DNA of 57,492 nt from an uncultured Succiniclasticum sp. (GTDB taxonomy: Bacteria; Bacillota; Negativicutes; Acidaminococcales; Acidaminococcaceae): positions 1-57,492 of the forward strand of contig CADCHY010000019.1 in NCBI GenBank assembly GCA_902801365.1, given 5' to 3'. Positions 18,032 through 26,043 of this stretch are shown here, piece by piece. Each line of letters starts with the position of its first letter. Within the stretch, counting starts at the first letter, position 1. Below the pieces are notes generated by a model, which was not told the origin of the DNA, ran no database searches, and was given only the letters and a program-made list of their open reading frames with translations. Made by a program: the position numbers and the translations under genes.

Positions 18032-19372
18032 ATGGATTTTCGCAGCGTAATCGCCAGGCTGGAGCAGCAGGGCAAAGTAGTTCACGTCAAAAGTGAAGTG
18101 AATCCGGTACATGAACTGGCAGGTATCGCCAAGAAATTTGAGGGGAAGGAAAAGATCGTTGTGTTTGACAGGGTCAAGGGGCAGAAGTATCCAGTGGCCT
18201 GCGGTCTCTGGTGGAACCGGGATATCATCGGTTCCCTGTTCGGCGTAAAAGCGGGAGAGGTTCCCGGCGTTTTCGCGGCTGCCGGGAAAAGCTTTCAGGA
18301 GAAACCGGTGGCGCCGGTTATCGTGGAAAACCCGCCCTGCCAGGAAGAAGTGACCCTGACCCCGAATCTGTACGAACTGACGGTGCCTACCCTGGCGTTG
18401 GAGGATGGCGGCGCGTATTTCAGCAACTGCATCGTCATTGCGAAAGATCCGGATACAGGCGTGCGGAACACGTCTATCCACCGACTGATGATCACCGGAA
18501 AAAACCGGCTGGCCATGCTGATGGATGTGGGGCGTCACCTGCGCAGTTATTATGAACGGGCGGAAGCCAAGGGCCAGCCGCTGGAGATTACGATCAACAA
18601 CGGCGTGGACCCGGCAGTGTATGTTTGCGCCACCTATCCCGGGACAGGCATCAGTGATGATGAATTAGGCGTTGCCTCTGCCCTGAACGGGGGAGAGCCG
18701 GTACGCCTGTCCCGCAGCAAAACGGTAGGGGTGGAAGGACTGGCCGATGCGGAAGTCGTCATCGAAGGACGCATGCTTCCAAATATCCGGGAGCCGGAAG
18801 GCCCCTTCGGAGAAGTCAGCGGCTTTTATGCCCAAAAGGACAACCGCTGGGTCGTGGAAGTAACGGCAATCACCAACCGAAAGCAGCCTCTCATGTCCAC
18901 GCTGCTGCCAGGCAAAGAGGTCTGGAACTCTGTAGGCTGTACCGCGGAGGCTTCGATTCTGGCGACGGTTTCCAAAATGGTGGGCGGGGTGAAGAACGTA
19001 TACCTGTCTCACGGAAACTGCGGTTTCTTCGGCTGTGTGGTACAGATGGAACCAACCCGCCCCGGCATGGGCAAGAATGCTATCATGGCTGCGTTTGCCG
19101 CCTTCCCGCCCATGAACATGGTGACGGTGGTGAATTCCGATGTGGACATCTTCGATGCGGAGGATGTGATGCGGGCCATTACCACCCGCTGCAATGTGGC
19201 GGAGGATATGGTGATCATTAAACACGCGGCCTGCCACGAACTGAATCCGGCTACGGATTACGGGGTGGGAACAAAATTCGGCTTTGACTGCACCGTTAAG
19301 CCAGGTCAGGAAGAACGGAACAAAAAAGTCGCGTTCCGGGATGTAGACCTGAGCCGTTATGAAATAAAATAG
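18032..19372 (+). CDS. UbiD-family prenyl-FMN-dependent (de)carboxylase
   Basis: A 446-residue UbiD-superfamily enzyme. NTSIHRLMITGKNRLAMLMD supplies the conserved arginine region, and PEGPFGEVSGFYAQKDNR contains the catalytic E-x4-E pair of the E-R-E triad. Members reversibly decarboxylate aromatic or alpha,beta-unsaturated acids with prenylated FMN. The flavin prenyltransferase and an LpdD-like protein follow immediately, so this is a self-contained decarboxylase module rather than only ubiquinone biosynthesis. GGAGGGG precedes the ATG. It follows trpA without a visible terminator, so it may be cotranscribed under T-box control. The substrate is unknown; a link to an aromatic acid near the Trp pathway is only inference. 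Confidence 0.9.
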   Translation: MDFRSVIARLEQQGKVVHVKSEVNPVHELAGIAKKFEGKEKIVVFDRVKGQKYPVACGLWWNRDIIGSLFGVKAGEVPGVFAAAGKSFQEKPVAPVIVENPPCQEEVTLTPNLYELTVPTLALEDGGAYFSNCIVIAKDPDTGVRNTSIHRLMITGKNRLAMLMDVGRHLRSYYERAEAKGQPLEITINNGVDPAVYVCATYPGTGISDDELGVASALNGGEPVRLSRSKTVGVEGLADAEVVIEGRMLPNIREPEGPFGEVSGFYAQKDNRWVVEVTAITNRKQPLMSTLLPGKEVWNSVGCTAEASILATVSKMVGGVKNVYLSHGNCGFFGCVVQMEPTRPGMGKNAIMAAFAAFPPMNMVTVVNSDVDIFDAEDVMRAITTRCNVAEDMVIIKHAACHELNPATDYGVGTKFGFDCTVKPGQEERNKKVAFRDVDLSRYEIK

Positions 19373-19387
19373 GAAAAAAGTAGTAAA

Positions 19388-19951
19388 ATGCGAATTATTG
19401 TGGGAGTTACAGGCGCTTCCGGGGTCATCATGAGTTATTACCTCCTGAAAGCACTGAAGGATGCGCCTGACTGTGAAATACATTTAGTGACCAGCAAGGC
19501 GGCCCGGCTTACCTGGCAGTATGAAACCGACAGGCCTTTTGGGGAATTGACATCTTTGGCAGATGCGGTGTATGAAGAGGATGACCTCGCGGCAAAAATT
19601 GCCAGCGGCTCGTTCGTAACCGACGGTATGATTGTCCTGCCCTGCAGTATGAAGACTCTGGCGGGGATCGCCAGTGGCTACGCAGAAAACCTGCTGCTGC
19701 GGGCGGCGGACGTCTGCCTGAAGGAAAACCGGTGCGTGGTGCTATGCCCCCGGGAAATGCCGTTGGGGAAGATCCATCTGCACAACATGAGCCTGGCAGC
19801 CCAATACGGCTGTACCATCATCCCGCCGATGCTGACCTTTTATAACGGGCCCCGGACGGCAGAAGACCAGATCCATCATGTGGTGGGTAAAGTACTGTTG
19901 CAATTCGGGATCATCTATGAACGGATGAAGTCCTGGGAAGGAAGGCGGTAG
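19388..19951 (+). CDS. ubiX: Flavin prenyltransferase (UbiX/PadI-like)
   Basis: A 187-residue flavoprotein. VGVTGASGVIMSYYLL is the FMN-binding N-terminus, LVTSKAARLTWQYE the flavin-contact segment, and VLCPREMPLGKIHLHNM the prenyl-phosphate site. It makes the prenylated FMN cofactor needed by the UbiD protein encoded 15 nt upstream. The Shine-Dalgarno is weak (AGGAAAAAAG), consistent with translational coupling. Confidence 0.93.
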   Translation: MRIIVGVTGASGVIMSYYLLKALKDAPDCEIHLVTSKAARLTWQYETDRPFGELTSLADAVYEEDDLAAKIASGSFVTDGMIVLPCSMKTLAGIASGYAENLLLRAADVCLKENRCVVLCPREMPLGKIHLHNMSLAAQYGCTIIPPMLTFYNGPRTAEDQIHHVVGKVLLQFGIIYERMKSWEGRR

Positions 19952-19956
19952 CGGAT

Positions 19957-20346
19957 ATGTTTGAACTCACGCAAGGGGAAGGGAGATATCAGGTTCGGTT
20001 TCGGGCGCTGGCTGCCGATGGCAACGGGCTGGTGGTTTTTATCACCGGCGGGGAGCGGCCCCATTTGGGCGGTACAGCCCTGGCATCGCTGCCGCCGCAC
20101 GGCTGCGGGGATCTGTCCCGCTGCGACACCTGGGATATCACACTGCCCGGCCATAAGGACAAAGAACTGGCCCGGGAGCTTGCGCGGAGAATTTGCCTCG
20201 CTGTGGGCGAACCTGTTTCCGTAAATGTGGGAATCCACACAGACAATGCTTCCTGGGAAGAGATACAGTACCTCTGCAATCAGGCGGAGGAACTGGCGGA
20301 ACGGTTTATCAGCCAATATATTATAAATAAGGAAAAACGCGGTTGA
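19957..20346 (+). CDS. LpdD-like protein of UbiD decarboxylase systems
   Basis: A 129-residue protein starting 5 nt after ubiX. GLVVFITGGERPHLGGTALASLP resembles the GGDxPHIG core of LpdD/VdcD-type small proteins that accompany UbiD enzymes such as gallate decarboxylase. These are thought to help cofactor maturation or to act as small subunits. The rest (ITLPGHKDKELARELARRI and NVGIHTDNASWEEI) matches the compact alpha/beta family. Assignment rests on motif and gene order, not on a search. No terminator follows; the next gene has its own promoter. Confidence 0.72.
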   Translation: MFELTQGEGRYQVRFRALAADGNGLVVFITGGERPHLGGTALASLPPHGCGDLSRCDTWDITLPGHKDKELARELARRICLAVGEPVSVNVGIHTDNASWEEIQYLCNQAEELAERFISQYIINKEKRG

Positions 20347-20361
20347 CACAGGTTGCAAATT

Positions 20362-20391
20362 TTTACATGATTTTACATAATCTTATATAAT
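20362..20391 (+). promoter_or_regulatory. Promoter upstream of trpB2
   Basis: TTTACA (20362-20367), an 18-nt spacer and TATAAT (20386-20391), 29 nt before the trpB2 start. A second TTGACA (20343-20348) lies just upstream. Confidence 0.65.
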
Positions 20392-20419
20392 AAATTAAAG
20401 TGTTCAGGAGGAATGAAAC

Positions 20420-21749
20420 ATGGCAAAGAAAGCACCCCACAGACTCTATTTAACGGAAGAACAGATCCCCACAGCGTGGTATAACCTGCGGGCGGACATG
20501 AAGGAAAAACCGGAGCCTATGCTGAATCCCGCAACGGGCAAACCGGTATCCGAGGAAGACTTGTATCCTGTTTTCTGTAAAGAACTGGCCCATCAGGAGA
20601 TGGATAACGATACACAGTATATCGAGATTCCCCCTGAAGTACTGGAGATGTACAAGAATTACCGACCGTCCCCGCTGTGCCGCGCCTACAATCTGGAAAA
20701 AGCGCTGGATACTCCGGCGAAGATATATTATAAATTTGAAGGCAACAACACGTCCGGCAGCCACAAGCTGAACAGCGCCATTCCCCAGGCCTATTATGCC
20801 AAGAAGCAGGGGCTGAACGGTGTGACCACGGAAACCGGCGCGGGTCAGTGGGGTACGGCCCTGGCCGAGGCCTGCTGCTATTTCGGTCTGCCCCTGGAAG
20901 TGTTCATGGTGAAGGCTTCCTATAATCAAAAGCCGTTCCGCAAAGCAATCATGCAGACCTTTGGGGCCAGCGTGGTAGCCAGTCCCAGCAATACCACCAA
21001 CGCGGGCAGGGCGATCCTGGCGGATAATCCGGATAACCCGGGAAGCCTGGGCTGCGCCATCTCCGAAGCGGTGGAACGGGCTGTTTCCGGCGACAATGTG
21101 AAGTATGTACTGGGTTCTGTGCTGAACCAGGTGCTGCTGCACCAGTCCATTGTGGGCCTGGAAAGCGCTAAGGCGATGGAGCTGCTGGATGAATATCCCG
21201 ACGTAGTGGTAAGACAAGCTGCAGGGTAAAGCCAATCCCCGTCTGGTGGCCATTGAGCCTGCCTCCTGCCCGTCCCTGACCCGGGGCCGTTACGCCTATG
21301 ATTTCTGCGACACCGGTAAAATTACGCCCATGGCGAAGATGTACACCCTGGGCTGCACCTTCACCCCGTCGCCGATCCATGCGGGCGGGCTGCGTTACCA
21401 CGGCATGGCGCCCATCCTTTCCAAGCTGTACCATGACGGCTACATGGAAGCCAAAGCCGTGGTACAGACCAATGTGTTCGAAGCGGCGACGCTGTTCGCC
21501 AAATACGAAAGCATCCTGCCTGCGCCGGAATCCGCTCATGCGATTCTGGGCGCCATTGAAGAAGCAAAACGTTGCAAGGAAGAAGGCCGCAGTGAGACCA
21601 TCCTGTTCGGCCTTACCGGTACCGGCTTCTTTGATATGCTGGCCTATGAAAATTATCAGGCCGGCAATTTGAACGACTATATCCCCACGGACGAGGAACT
21701 GGCGGTGAGCATGGACAGACTGCCGAAGATTCCCGGTGTGCAGGAATAG
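20420..21749 (+). pseudogene. trpB2: Broken TrpB2-type tryptophan synthase beta chain (internal deletion, frameshift)
   Basis: Two frames together encode a TrpB2 (about 435 residues remain). The first (20420-21229) carries the N-terminal extension typical of TrpB2, the PLP lysine in GSHKLNSA (K116) and ETGAGQWGTALAEAC, and runs to DEYPDVVV before ending out of frame. The second resumes at DKLQGKANPRLVAIEP (21213 onward) and continues through CPSLTRGRYAYDFCDTG and IHAGGLRYHGMAP to the normal C-terminus at 21749. What is missing between them is exactly the GGGSN phosphate-binding loop and following helix, roughly 17-20 residues. The flanks are well conserved, so the lesion is recent or an assembly error. 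An intact product would salvage indole or deaminate serine. AGGAGG precedes the start. Confidence 0.88.
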
Positions 21750-21836
21750 AGTATTTCCTGCGGCAAGGTACGGCGAAAGAAAATCCTGTTGAAATAAGGA
21801 TTGGTCAGCTTTTCCTTTATAAAAATGATAATAAAA

Positions 21837-21882
21837 ACACGCTCCGGTTCTGCGAAAGAGAATTCGCGGGATCAGAGCGTGT
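21837..21882. terminator. Bidirectional terminator between trpB2 and the aspartoacylase-like gene
   Basis: ACACGCTC (21837-21844) pairs with GAGCGTGT (21875-21882), with an inner stem TTCTGCGA/TCGCGGGA. A T-rich tract follows on the plus strand and an A-rich tract precedes it, giving T residues on the minus strand too. Confidence 0.78.
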
Positions 21883-21922
21883 TGCTGTTTTATTTAATAT
21901 TAAATTTCTACCAAACCGTCAG

Positions 21923-22894
21923 TCAGTCGTCGTCATCTTCCACTACCTGGCCGTAACCTACAAGGATGGTTCCTTTCGGCGCGGATAGGGCCGGGCAAAC
22001 GTACAAAATGACGCCGGAGATTTCCGCGTAATATTCTGTGATGGTCTGACCGAACAGGTCGGTAGTGCGTCCCAGTACCTGGCCTTTCTGTACGAAGTCA
22101 CCGCTGTGGATGTGATGGAACCAGCACCCGGTCTCCATGGATTCCAGATAAATCATGTCAGTGATATCCCGGGGATAATAGTGACGCGGTTTGACCGGAA
22201 GTTCAAACATTTTCAACCGTCGCAGGATATTGCGGATATCGTCTTTGTAGGCTTCGATATCCTCATGCAGGCAGAGCCCTGCGCCGCCCCGTTCAATTAA
22301 AATGGAGGGCAGGCCGGTGCTGGCTGCGTAGTTGTAGGCGCCGCCGGTAGCCAGGGAGCGGACCATGTACTCCACGTCTACTACTTTCGCTATACGTTTG
22401 GATGCTTTTTCCACTTCAGGAGTAGGCTGGCCCGGATAATATACATAGGGATGCAGGCTTTCATGGATATCGCCGCTGTGCATGTCCACATAGTAGTCCG
22501 CAATGGTGAACAGGTTGCTGCTGATGAGGTATGCGGTCTTGTCCGCGAGTGTGCCCAGGGGAGTACCGGGGAAGACCCGGTTCAGGTTTTTTCCATCCTC
22601 CGGAACAATGAATTCACGACGCGCCCAGAAGCCCTGGATATTGACCGGGTGCAGAATAATCAGGCAGCCGTGGACATGCTCCGGCTCAATGTCCCGGCCC
22701 AGTTCTATGGCTGCCGCGATGCCCGGATATTCACCGCCGTGGATGCCGGCGGTAATCAGCAGGGTGGGACCGTCTTCCACACCGTTGATCACCGTCAGAG
22801 GTATTTTCGTCATTGTATCGGGAACCGGCAGCATGGTCCTCAGCTTGGTTCCGCGTTTTATTTCCAGTCCGCAGATTGTCATGTCTTTTGACAT
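21923..22894 (-). CDS. Succinylglutamate desuccinylase/aspartoacylase-family metallohydrolase
   Basis: A 323-residue M14-like zinc hydrolase. GIHGGEYPG supplies the H-x2-E zinc ligands, IILHPVNIQGFWARREF and DGKNLNRVFPG carry the conserved N-R substrate residues, and YVDMHSGDIHE supplies the third histidine. Homologues hydrolyse N-acyl amino acids or related amides. The C-terminal beta-rich part (TTDLFGQTITEYYAEISG) is the usual AstE/AspA extension. GGAGA precedes the ATG on the minus strand. It is a stand-alone gene with convergent trpB2 and a divergent binding protein. Substrate unknown. Confidence 0.85.
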   Translation of the reverse strand: MSKDMTICGLEIKRGTKLRTMLPVPDTMTKIPLTVINGVEDGPTLLITAGIHGGEYPGIAAAIELGRDIEPEHVHGCLIILHPVNIQGFWARREFIVPEDGKNLNRVFPGTPLGTLADKTAYLISSNLFTIADYYVDMHSGDIHESLHPYVYYPGQPTPEVEKASKRIAKVVDVEYMVRSLATGGAYNYAASTGLPSILIERGGAGLCLHEDIEAYKDDIRNILRRLKMFELPVKPRHYYPRDITDMIYLESMETGCWFHHIHSGDFVQKGQVLGRTTDLFGQTITEYYAEISGVILYVCPALSAPKGTILVGYGQVVEDDDD

Positions 22895-22974
22895 AGAGGA
22901 ATCTCCTTTTCTTTGAAAATTTATGTGGGTATTATAACATAAAAAACCTGTTATTTACAAGATTTTAAAACACT

Positions 22975-22992
22975 TAATAATAATTATTATTA
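22975..22992. promoter_or_regulatory. 18-bp perfect AT palindrome, Fur-box-like
   Basis: TAATAATAATTATTATTA is a perfect palindrome. Its first 15 bases fit the 7-1-7 Fur/PerR consensus with two changes. The same 15-mer recurs at 41621-41635. It lies about 80 bp upstream of the minus-strand gene and 290 bp upstream of the binding-protein gene. Confidence 0.35.
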
Positions 22993-23154
22993 GTTTTGTA
23001 TATTATTGTTTGGATATATTTATAAAATATACTTTAAAATGCTATCGGAAGATTGTTTTAATGATTGTGAAAGCAGCATATTTTCTGGTTTCATCTCTGT
23101 TGAACCCTTCTTGTTTCCGAAGCGGTTTATAATGATATAAATTGTAGTTTTCTC

Positions 23155-23183
23155 TTGCAAAGAATGTGTTGATTTGATATAGT
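23155..23183 (+). promoter_or_regulatory. Promoter of the orphan iron-type binding protein
   Basis: TTGCAA (23155-23160), a 17-nt spacer and TATAGT (23178-23183), about 80 nt before the ATG. The remainder of the 22895-23265 gap is AT-rich and contains only this and the palindrome at 22975. Confidence 0.55.
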
Positions 23184-23265
23184 AAGCGTAATAATAATAT
23201 ATCTCAATAATTTTAATAATCGGCTTTAGATGGCTTATCAACAGGGTTTTAAAGGAGTGAAAACG

Positions 23266-24300
23266 ATGAAAAGGAGTTACACAGACGTAGCGGTTTCCCT
23301 GTTGCTGGCAGGAATGCTGGCAGTGACGGGGTGCGGCGGAACGGAAAAGAAGCCCGTAGAAAAACCTGCGGAAAAGGCTGCTGCAAAGCCGGCTTCCGGG
23401 TTGACAGTATATACGTCCGTTTACAACGGGATGGTACAGGAAATGGCCAAGCCGGTGGTGGAACAGCAGTTAAAGGATGTGAAGGTGAACTGGCAGACGG
23501 CGGGCAGCGAAAGTGTGAAGGCGAAGCTTCTGGATGAGATGAAAGACGGTCACGCAGAGGCGGACCTGGTGATGATTTCGGATCCGGATTTTTACCTTCG
23601 GCTGAAGAAAGACGGCAAACTGCTGAACTATAAGTCGCCGGAATCAGCGGAACTTGCTGAACCCGTGGACTCAGACGGCGCATTCACACCTATTCGCATC
23701 AGTGCCATGGTGATTGCTGTGCATAACGATAAGATAAAAGAGCCTCCCAGGAGCTGGAAGGACCTGTTGGATCCCAAATATAAGGGGAAAATCGCCATGC
23801 CCAATCCGAAGGTTGCAGTTACGGCTCTGGCAACTGTTGCGGCGCTGACGGATAAATACGGCTGGGAATACTGGGAGAAACTGAAAGCTAACGGCGTGAT
23901 TGTGAGCAAAACGCTGGAAATGCGCGAAAAATTCGCCCATGGCGAGTACCCGATCACCATTACGATGGAAGAAAACGTGCTGAAACAGAAAGCCCAGGGC
24001 GTAAACGCTACAGTTGTTTATCCGGAAGAGGGAAGCGTGCTTGTGCCCGGCTATATCGGTATTCTGAAGGATACTAAAAATCCCGAAGGTGCCAAAAAAC
24101 TAGTGGACTGGTGGCTGAGCCGGGAAGGGCAGTCGGCCATGAGTCTGGCCTATATGCACCCCGTGAAGTACGGCGTGAAGGAGCCTGCCGGCGCGCAAAA
24201 GCTGGGCGACCTGCGGATCCATTCGCTGTCGGTTAACTGGAATAAGCTGGCAGTTGAAGAAAAGCAGGTTAAAGAAAAATTTGCCGCTATCATGAAGTGA
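23266..24300 (+). CDS. Iron-type ABC transporter substrate-binding lipoprotein (FbpA/AfuA-like), orphan
   Basis: A 344-residue lipoprotein with lipobox AVTGC (C23) and an AK-rich linker. The body matches family 1 solute-binding proteins of the Fe(III)/AfuA group: LTVYTSVYNGMVQEMAKPVVEQ, then RSWKDLLDPKYKGKIAMPNPK, and near the C-terminus NPEGAKKLVDWWLSREGQ. GGAG lies before the ATG at 23266, and upstream in-frame codons lack a site. No permease or ATPase gene is adjacent, so it must share a transporter encoded elsewhere. The ligand could be iron, a phosphonate or a sugar phosphate; the family does not decide this. Confidence 0.85.
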   Translation: MKRSYTDVAVSLLLAGMLAVTGCGGTEKKPVEKPAEKAAAKPASGLTVYTSVYNGMVQEMAKPVVEQQLKDVKVNWQTAGSESVKAKLLDEMKDGHAEADLVMISDPDFYLRLKKDGKLLNYKSPESAELAEPVDSDGAFTPIRISAMVIAVHNDKIKEPPRSWKDLLDPKYKGKIAMPNPKVAVTALATVAALTDKYGWEYWEKLKANGVIVSKTLEMREKFAHGEYPITITMEENVLKQKAQGVNATVVYPEEGSVLVPGYIGILKDTKNPEGAKKLVDWWLSREGQSAMSLAYMHPVKYGVKEPAGAQKLGDLRIHSLSVNWNKLAVEEKQVKEKFAAIMK

Positions 24301-24401
24301 TTACGGATCCTTCCCGGCTTATCTGTAGAACAGGCATGGCTGTGCTGCTTTTGAGCTACAGCCTGAGTCTGTAAATTCATAAGGAACTCAGGTGACTACT
24401 T

Positions 24402-25733
24402 TTGGCTAAAACCCTTGATCTTACCCACGGGCCCATCGCGCGCAAACTGTTGCTGTTCGCGTTGCCCCTGCTTGGCGCCAGTCTGATTCAACAATTATAT
24501 ACGACCGTCGACATTCTCTTTGTCAGTAATTATCTCGGCACGGAAGCTTCCGCAGCGGTGGGGGCCAGTGTGTTGCTGAACTCAGCCCTCGTAAATCTGT
24601 TTACGGGCATCAGCATCGGTGCCGGCGTGGTTATTGCCCAGGCCTTTGGCCGCAAGGAAGAGGTACAGCTCAGCAAATCCATCCATACGTCCATGATGCT
24701 GGGGCTCATCGGCGGTGTGCTGCTTACAGTTATCGGCGAAGTTTCCGGATCTGCGTTTTTGAATGCGGTCAACACTCCGGCTGCTATTTTCCGGGATGCC
24801 CTGGACTATGTCCAGGTATTCTTCCTGGGGCTGACTTTTATGCTGGTCTTTAATATGGCGGCCGGTGTCATGCGGGCTCTGGGAAATTCACAGACACCCA
24901 TGCTGATCCAGCTGGTGTGCGGCATCATTCACGTAGTGACGAACTATCTGTTTATCATGTATATGAAGAACGGCGTTCTCGCGGTAGCCTGGTCATCGGT
25001 TCTTTCCCAGGTGCTTTCTGCAATCATTGCCGTGTACTACCTGCTCCACGACGGTGTCATCAGTATCCCGAAACTTGCTGTTGACCGGCCGCTGATGCGG
25101 GAAATCATCCGCATCGGTCTGCCTGCGGGTCTGCAGGGTGTAGTGGTGACCCTTTCCAATGTATTTGTGCAGTATTTCATCAACGGGTTTGACGTGGTGG
25201 CTATCGCGGCCTTTACCGCCTACTACCGCATCGAGCTGCTGTTTTACATGCCACTCGTCGCCCTGGGTCAGGCCATGATGACCTTTACCGGGCAGAATGT
25301 GGGGGCAAGGCTCTATGACCGGGTGAAGAGCGGCTTGCGCACGACGCTGATTTTCGGCGTAGGTTATTCGCTGGTGCTGGCGGCTGTTCTGCTCTACTTC
25401 GGGCGGGAGACCTTTGGCGTATTCTACACGGATCCTGCGGTCATTGACATGGGGGTCACCATTATCTGGATTTCCTTCCCTTTCTATTTCTTCTATGTAT
25501 TTCTCGAGGTCTTCGCGGACACTTTGCGTGGCGGGGGGCTGTCGGATGTGCCGATGTATATCGTGCTGTTCAACCAGTGCCTGCTGCGAACGGTCATTCT
25601 GTTCGGGTTCATGCAGCTGGCTCACGATATCCGCCTGCTGGTGGCCGTCTACCCCATAACCTGGGGAACGGCCGGCGCTATGCTGTATTGGTATTACCGG
25701 AAAGGAACCTGGATGATGCGGCCTCCGGTGTAA
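24402..25733 (+). CDS. MATE-family multidrug/cation efflux transporter
   Basis: A 443-residue protein with about 12 hydrophobic segments in the two-bundle MATE arrangement. It begins LTHGPIARKLLLFALPLLGASLIQQLYTTVD, typical of the NorM/DinF group in Firmicutes, and contains MAAGVMRALGNSQTP and the second-half repeat RIGLPAGLQGVVVTLSNVFVQ. It would export cationic compounds by Na+ or H+ antiport. The TTG at 24402 is the only start with a suitable ribosome binding site (AGGTGA). No regulator is adjacent, so the substrate is unknown. Confidence 0.92.
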   Translation: MAKTLDLTHGPIARKLLLFALPLLGASLIQQLYTTVDILFVSNYLGTEASAAVGASVLLNSALVNLFTGISIGAGVVIAQAFGRKEEVQLSKSIHTSMMLGLIGGVLLTVIGEVSGSAFLNAVNTPAAIFRDALDYVQVFFLGLTFMLVFNMAAGVMRALGNSQTPMLIQLVCGIIHVVTNYLFIMYMKNGVLAVAWSSVLSQVLSAIIAVYYLLHDGVISIPKLAVDRPLMREIIRIGLPAGLQGVVVTLSNVFVQYFINGFDVVAIAAFTAYYRIELLFYMPLVALGQAMMTFTGQNVGARLYDRVKSGLRTTLIFGVGYSLVLAAVLLYFGRETFGVFYTDPAVIDMGVTIIWISFPFYFFYVFLEVFADTLRGGGLSDVPMYIVLFNQCLLRTVILFGFMQLAHDIRLLVAVYPITWGTAGAMLYWYYRKGTWMMRPPV

Positions 25734-25833
25734 GGATATTTCTTCAACCGGCTTTTCCTGAGTGGCTGGGATGTTTGTAAAAGCGCAAAAAACAAATTAA
25801 TAATAAAAAGTACTAATAAGATTAGTGATTTTA

Positions 25834-25862
25834 TTGACAATGCATTTTAGATATGATAACAT
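25834..25862 (+). promoter_or_regulatory. Promoter of the structured leader
   Basis: TTGACA (25834-25839), a 17-nt spacer and TAACAT (25857-25862). Transcription would start near 25869, immediately before the folded leader. Confidence 0.6.
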
Positions 25863-25869
25863 TATCACA

Positions 25870-26010
25870 GTTAAAAAGCTTACTTGCAGAGCCTTGAAAG
25901 AGCGGTAACAACTTGCCGTCAAGCGAAAAAAACATTGTTTTCGTCTAAGAGTAAGCAATAGAGAAAAGGTTTCACAGGGTGAAAAGCAGTCTTCTTAATT
26001 TCACCTTTTT
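25870..26010 (+). promoter_or_regulatory. Unidentified structured leader (possible riboswitch) with terminator
   Basis: The leader folds on paper as a three-way junction. P1 is GCTTACT (25878-25884) with AGTAAGC (25950-25956). P2 is CTTGA (25893-25897) with TCAAG (25919-25923), capped by CGGTAA-CAAC-TTGCCG with a 5-nt bulge. P3 is CGAAAA (25924-25929) with TTTTCG (25938-25943). Downstream, GGTGAAA (25978-25984) pairs with TTTCACC (25999-26005) ahead of five T residues: a terminator 34 nt before the binding-protein ATG. GTGAAA can instead pair with TTTCAC at 25970-25975, so two exclusive states exist. I do not recognise it as a known riboswitch class. Confidence 0.6.
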
Positions 26011-26043
26011 ATTTAATATCTAACTTGGAAAGGAAGGAACTCT

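Noticed and set aside
20420..21749. Programmed frameshift or translational bypass joining the two trpB2 frames
   Set aside because: A recoding event could restore the frame but not the missing GGGSN loop residues, so a genomic deletion or assembly gap explains it better.
25876..25960. Purine or NiCo riboswitch identity for the leader at 25.9 kb
   Set aside because: The three-way shape is similar to purine riboswitches, but the conserved junction and loop bases of that class, and those I know for NiCo RNAs, are not present.
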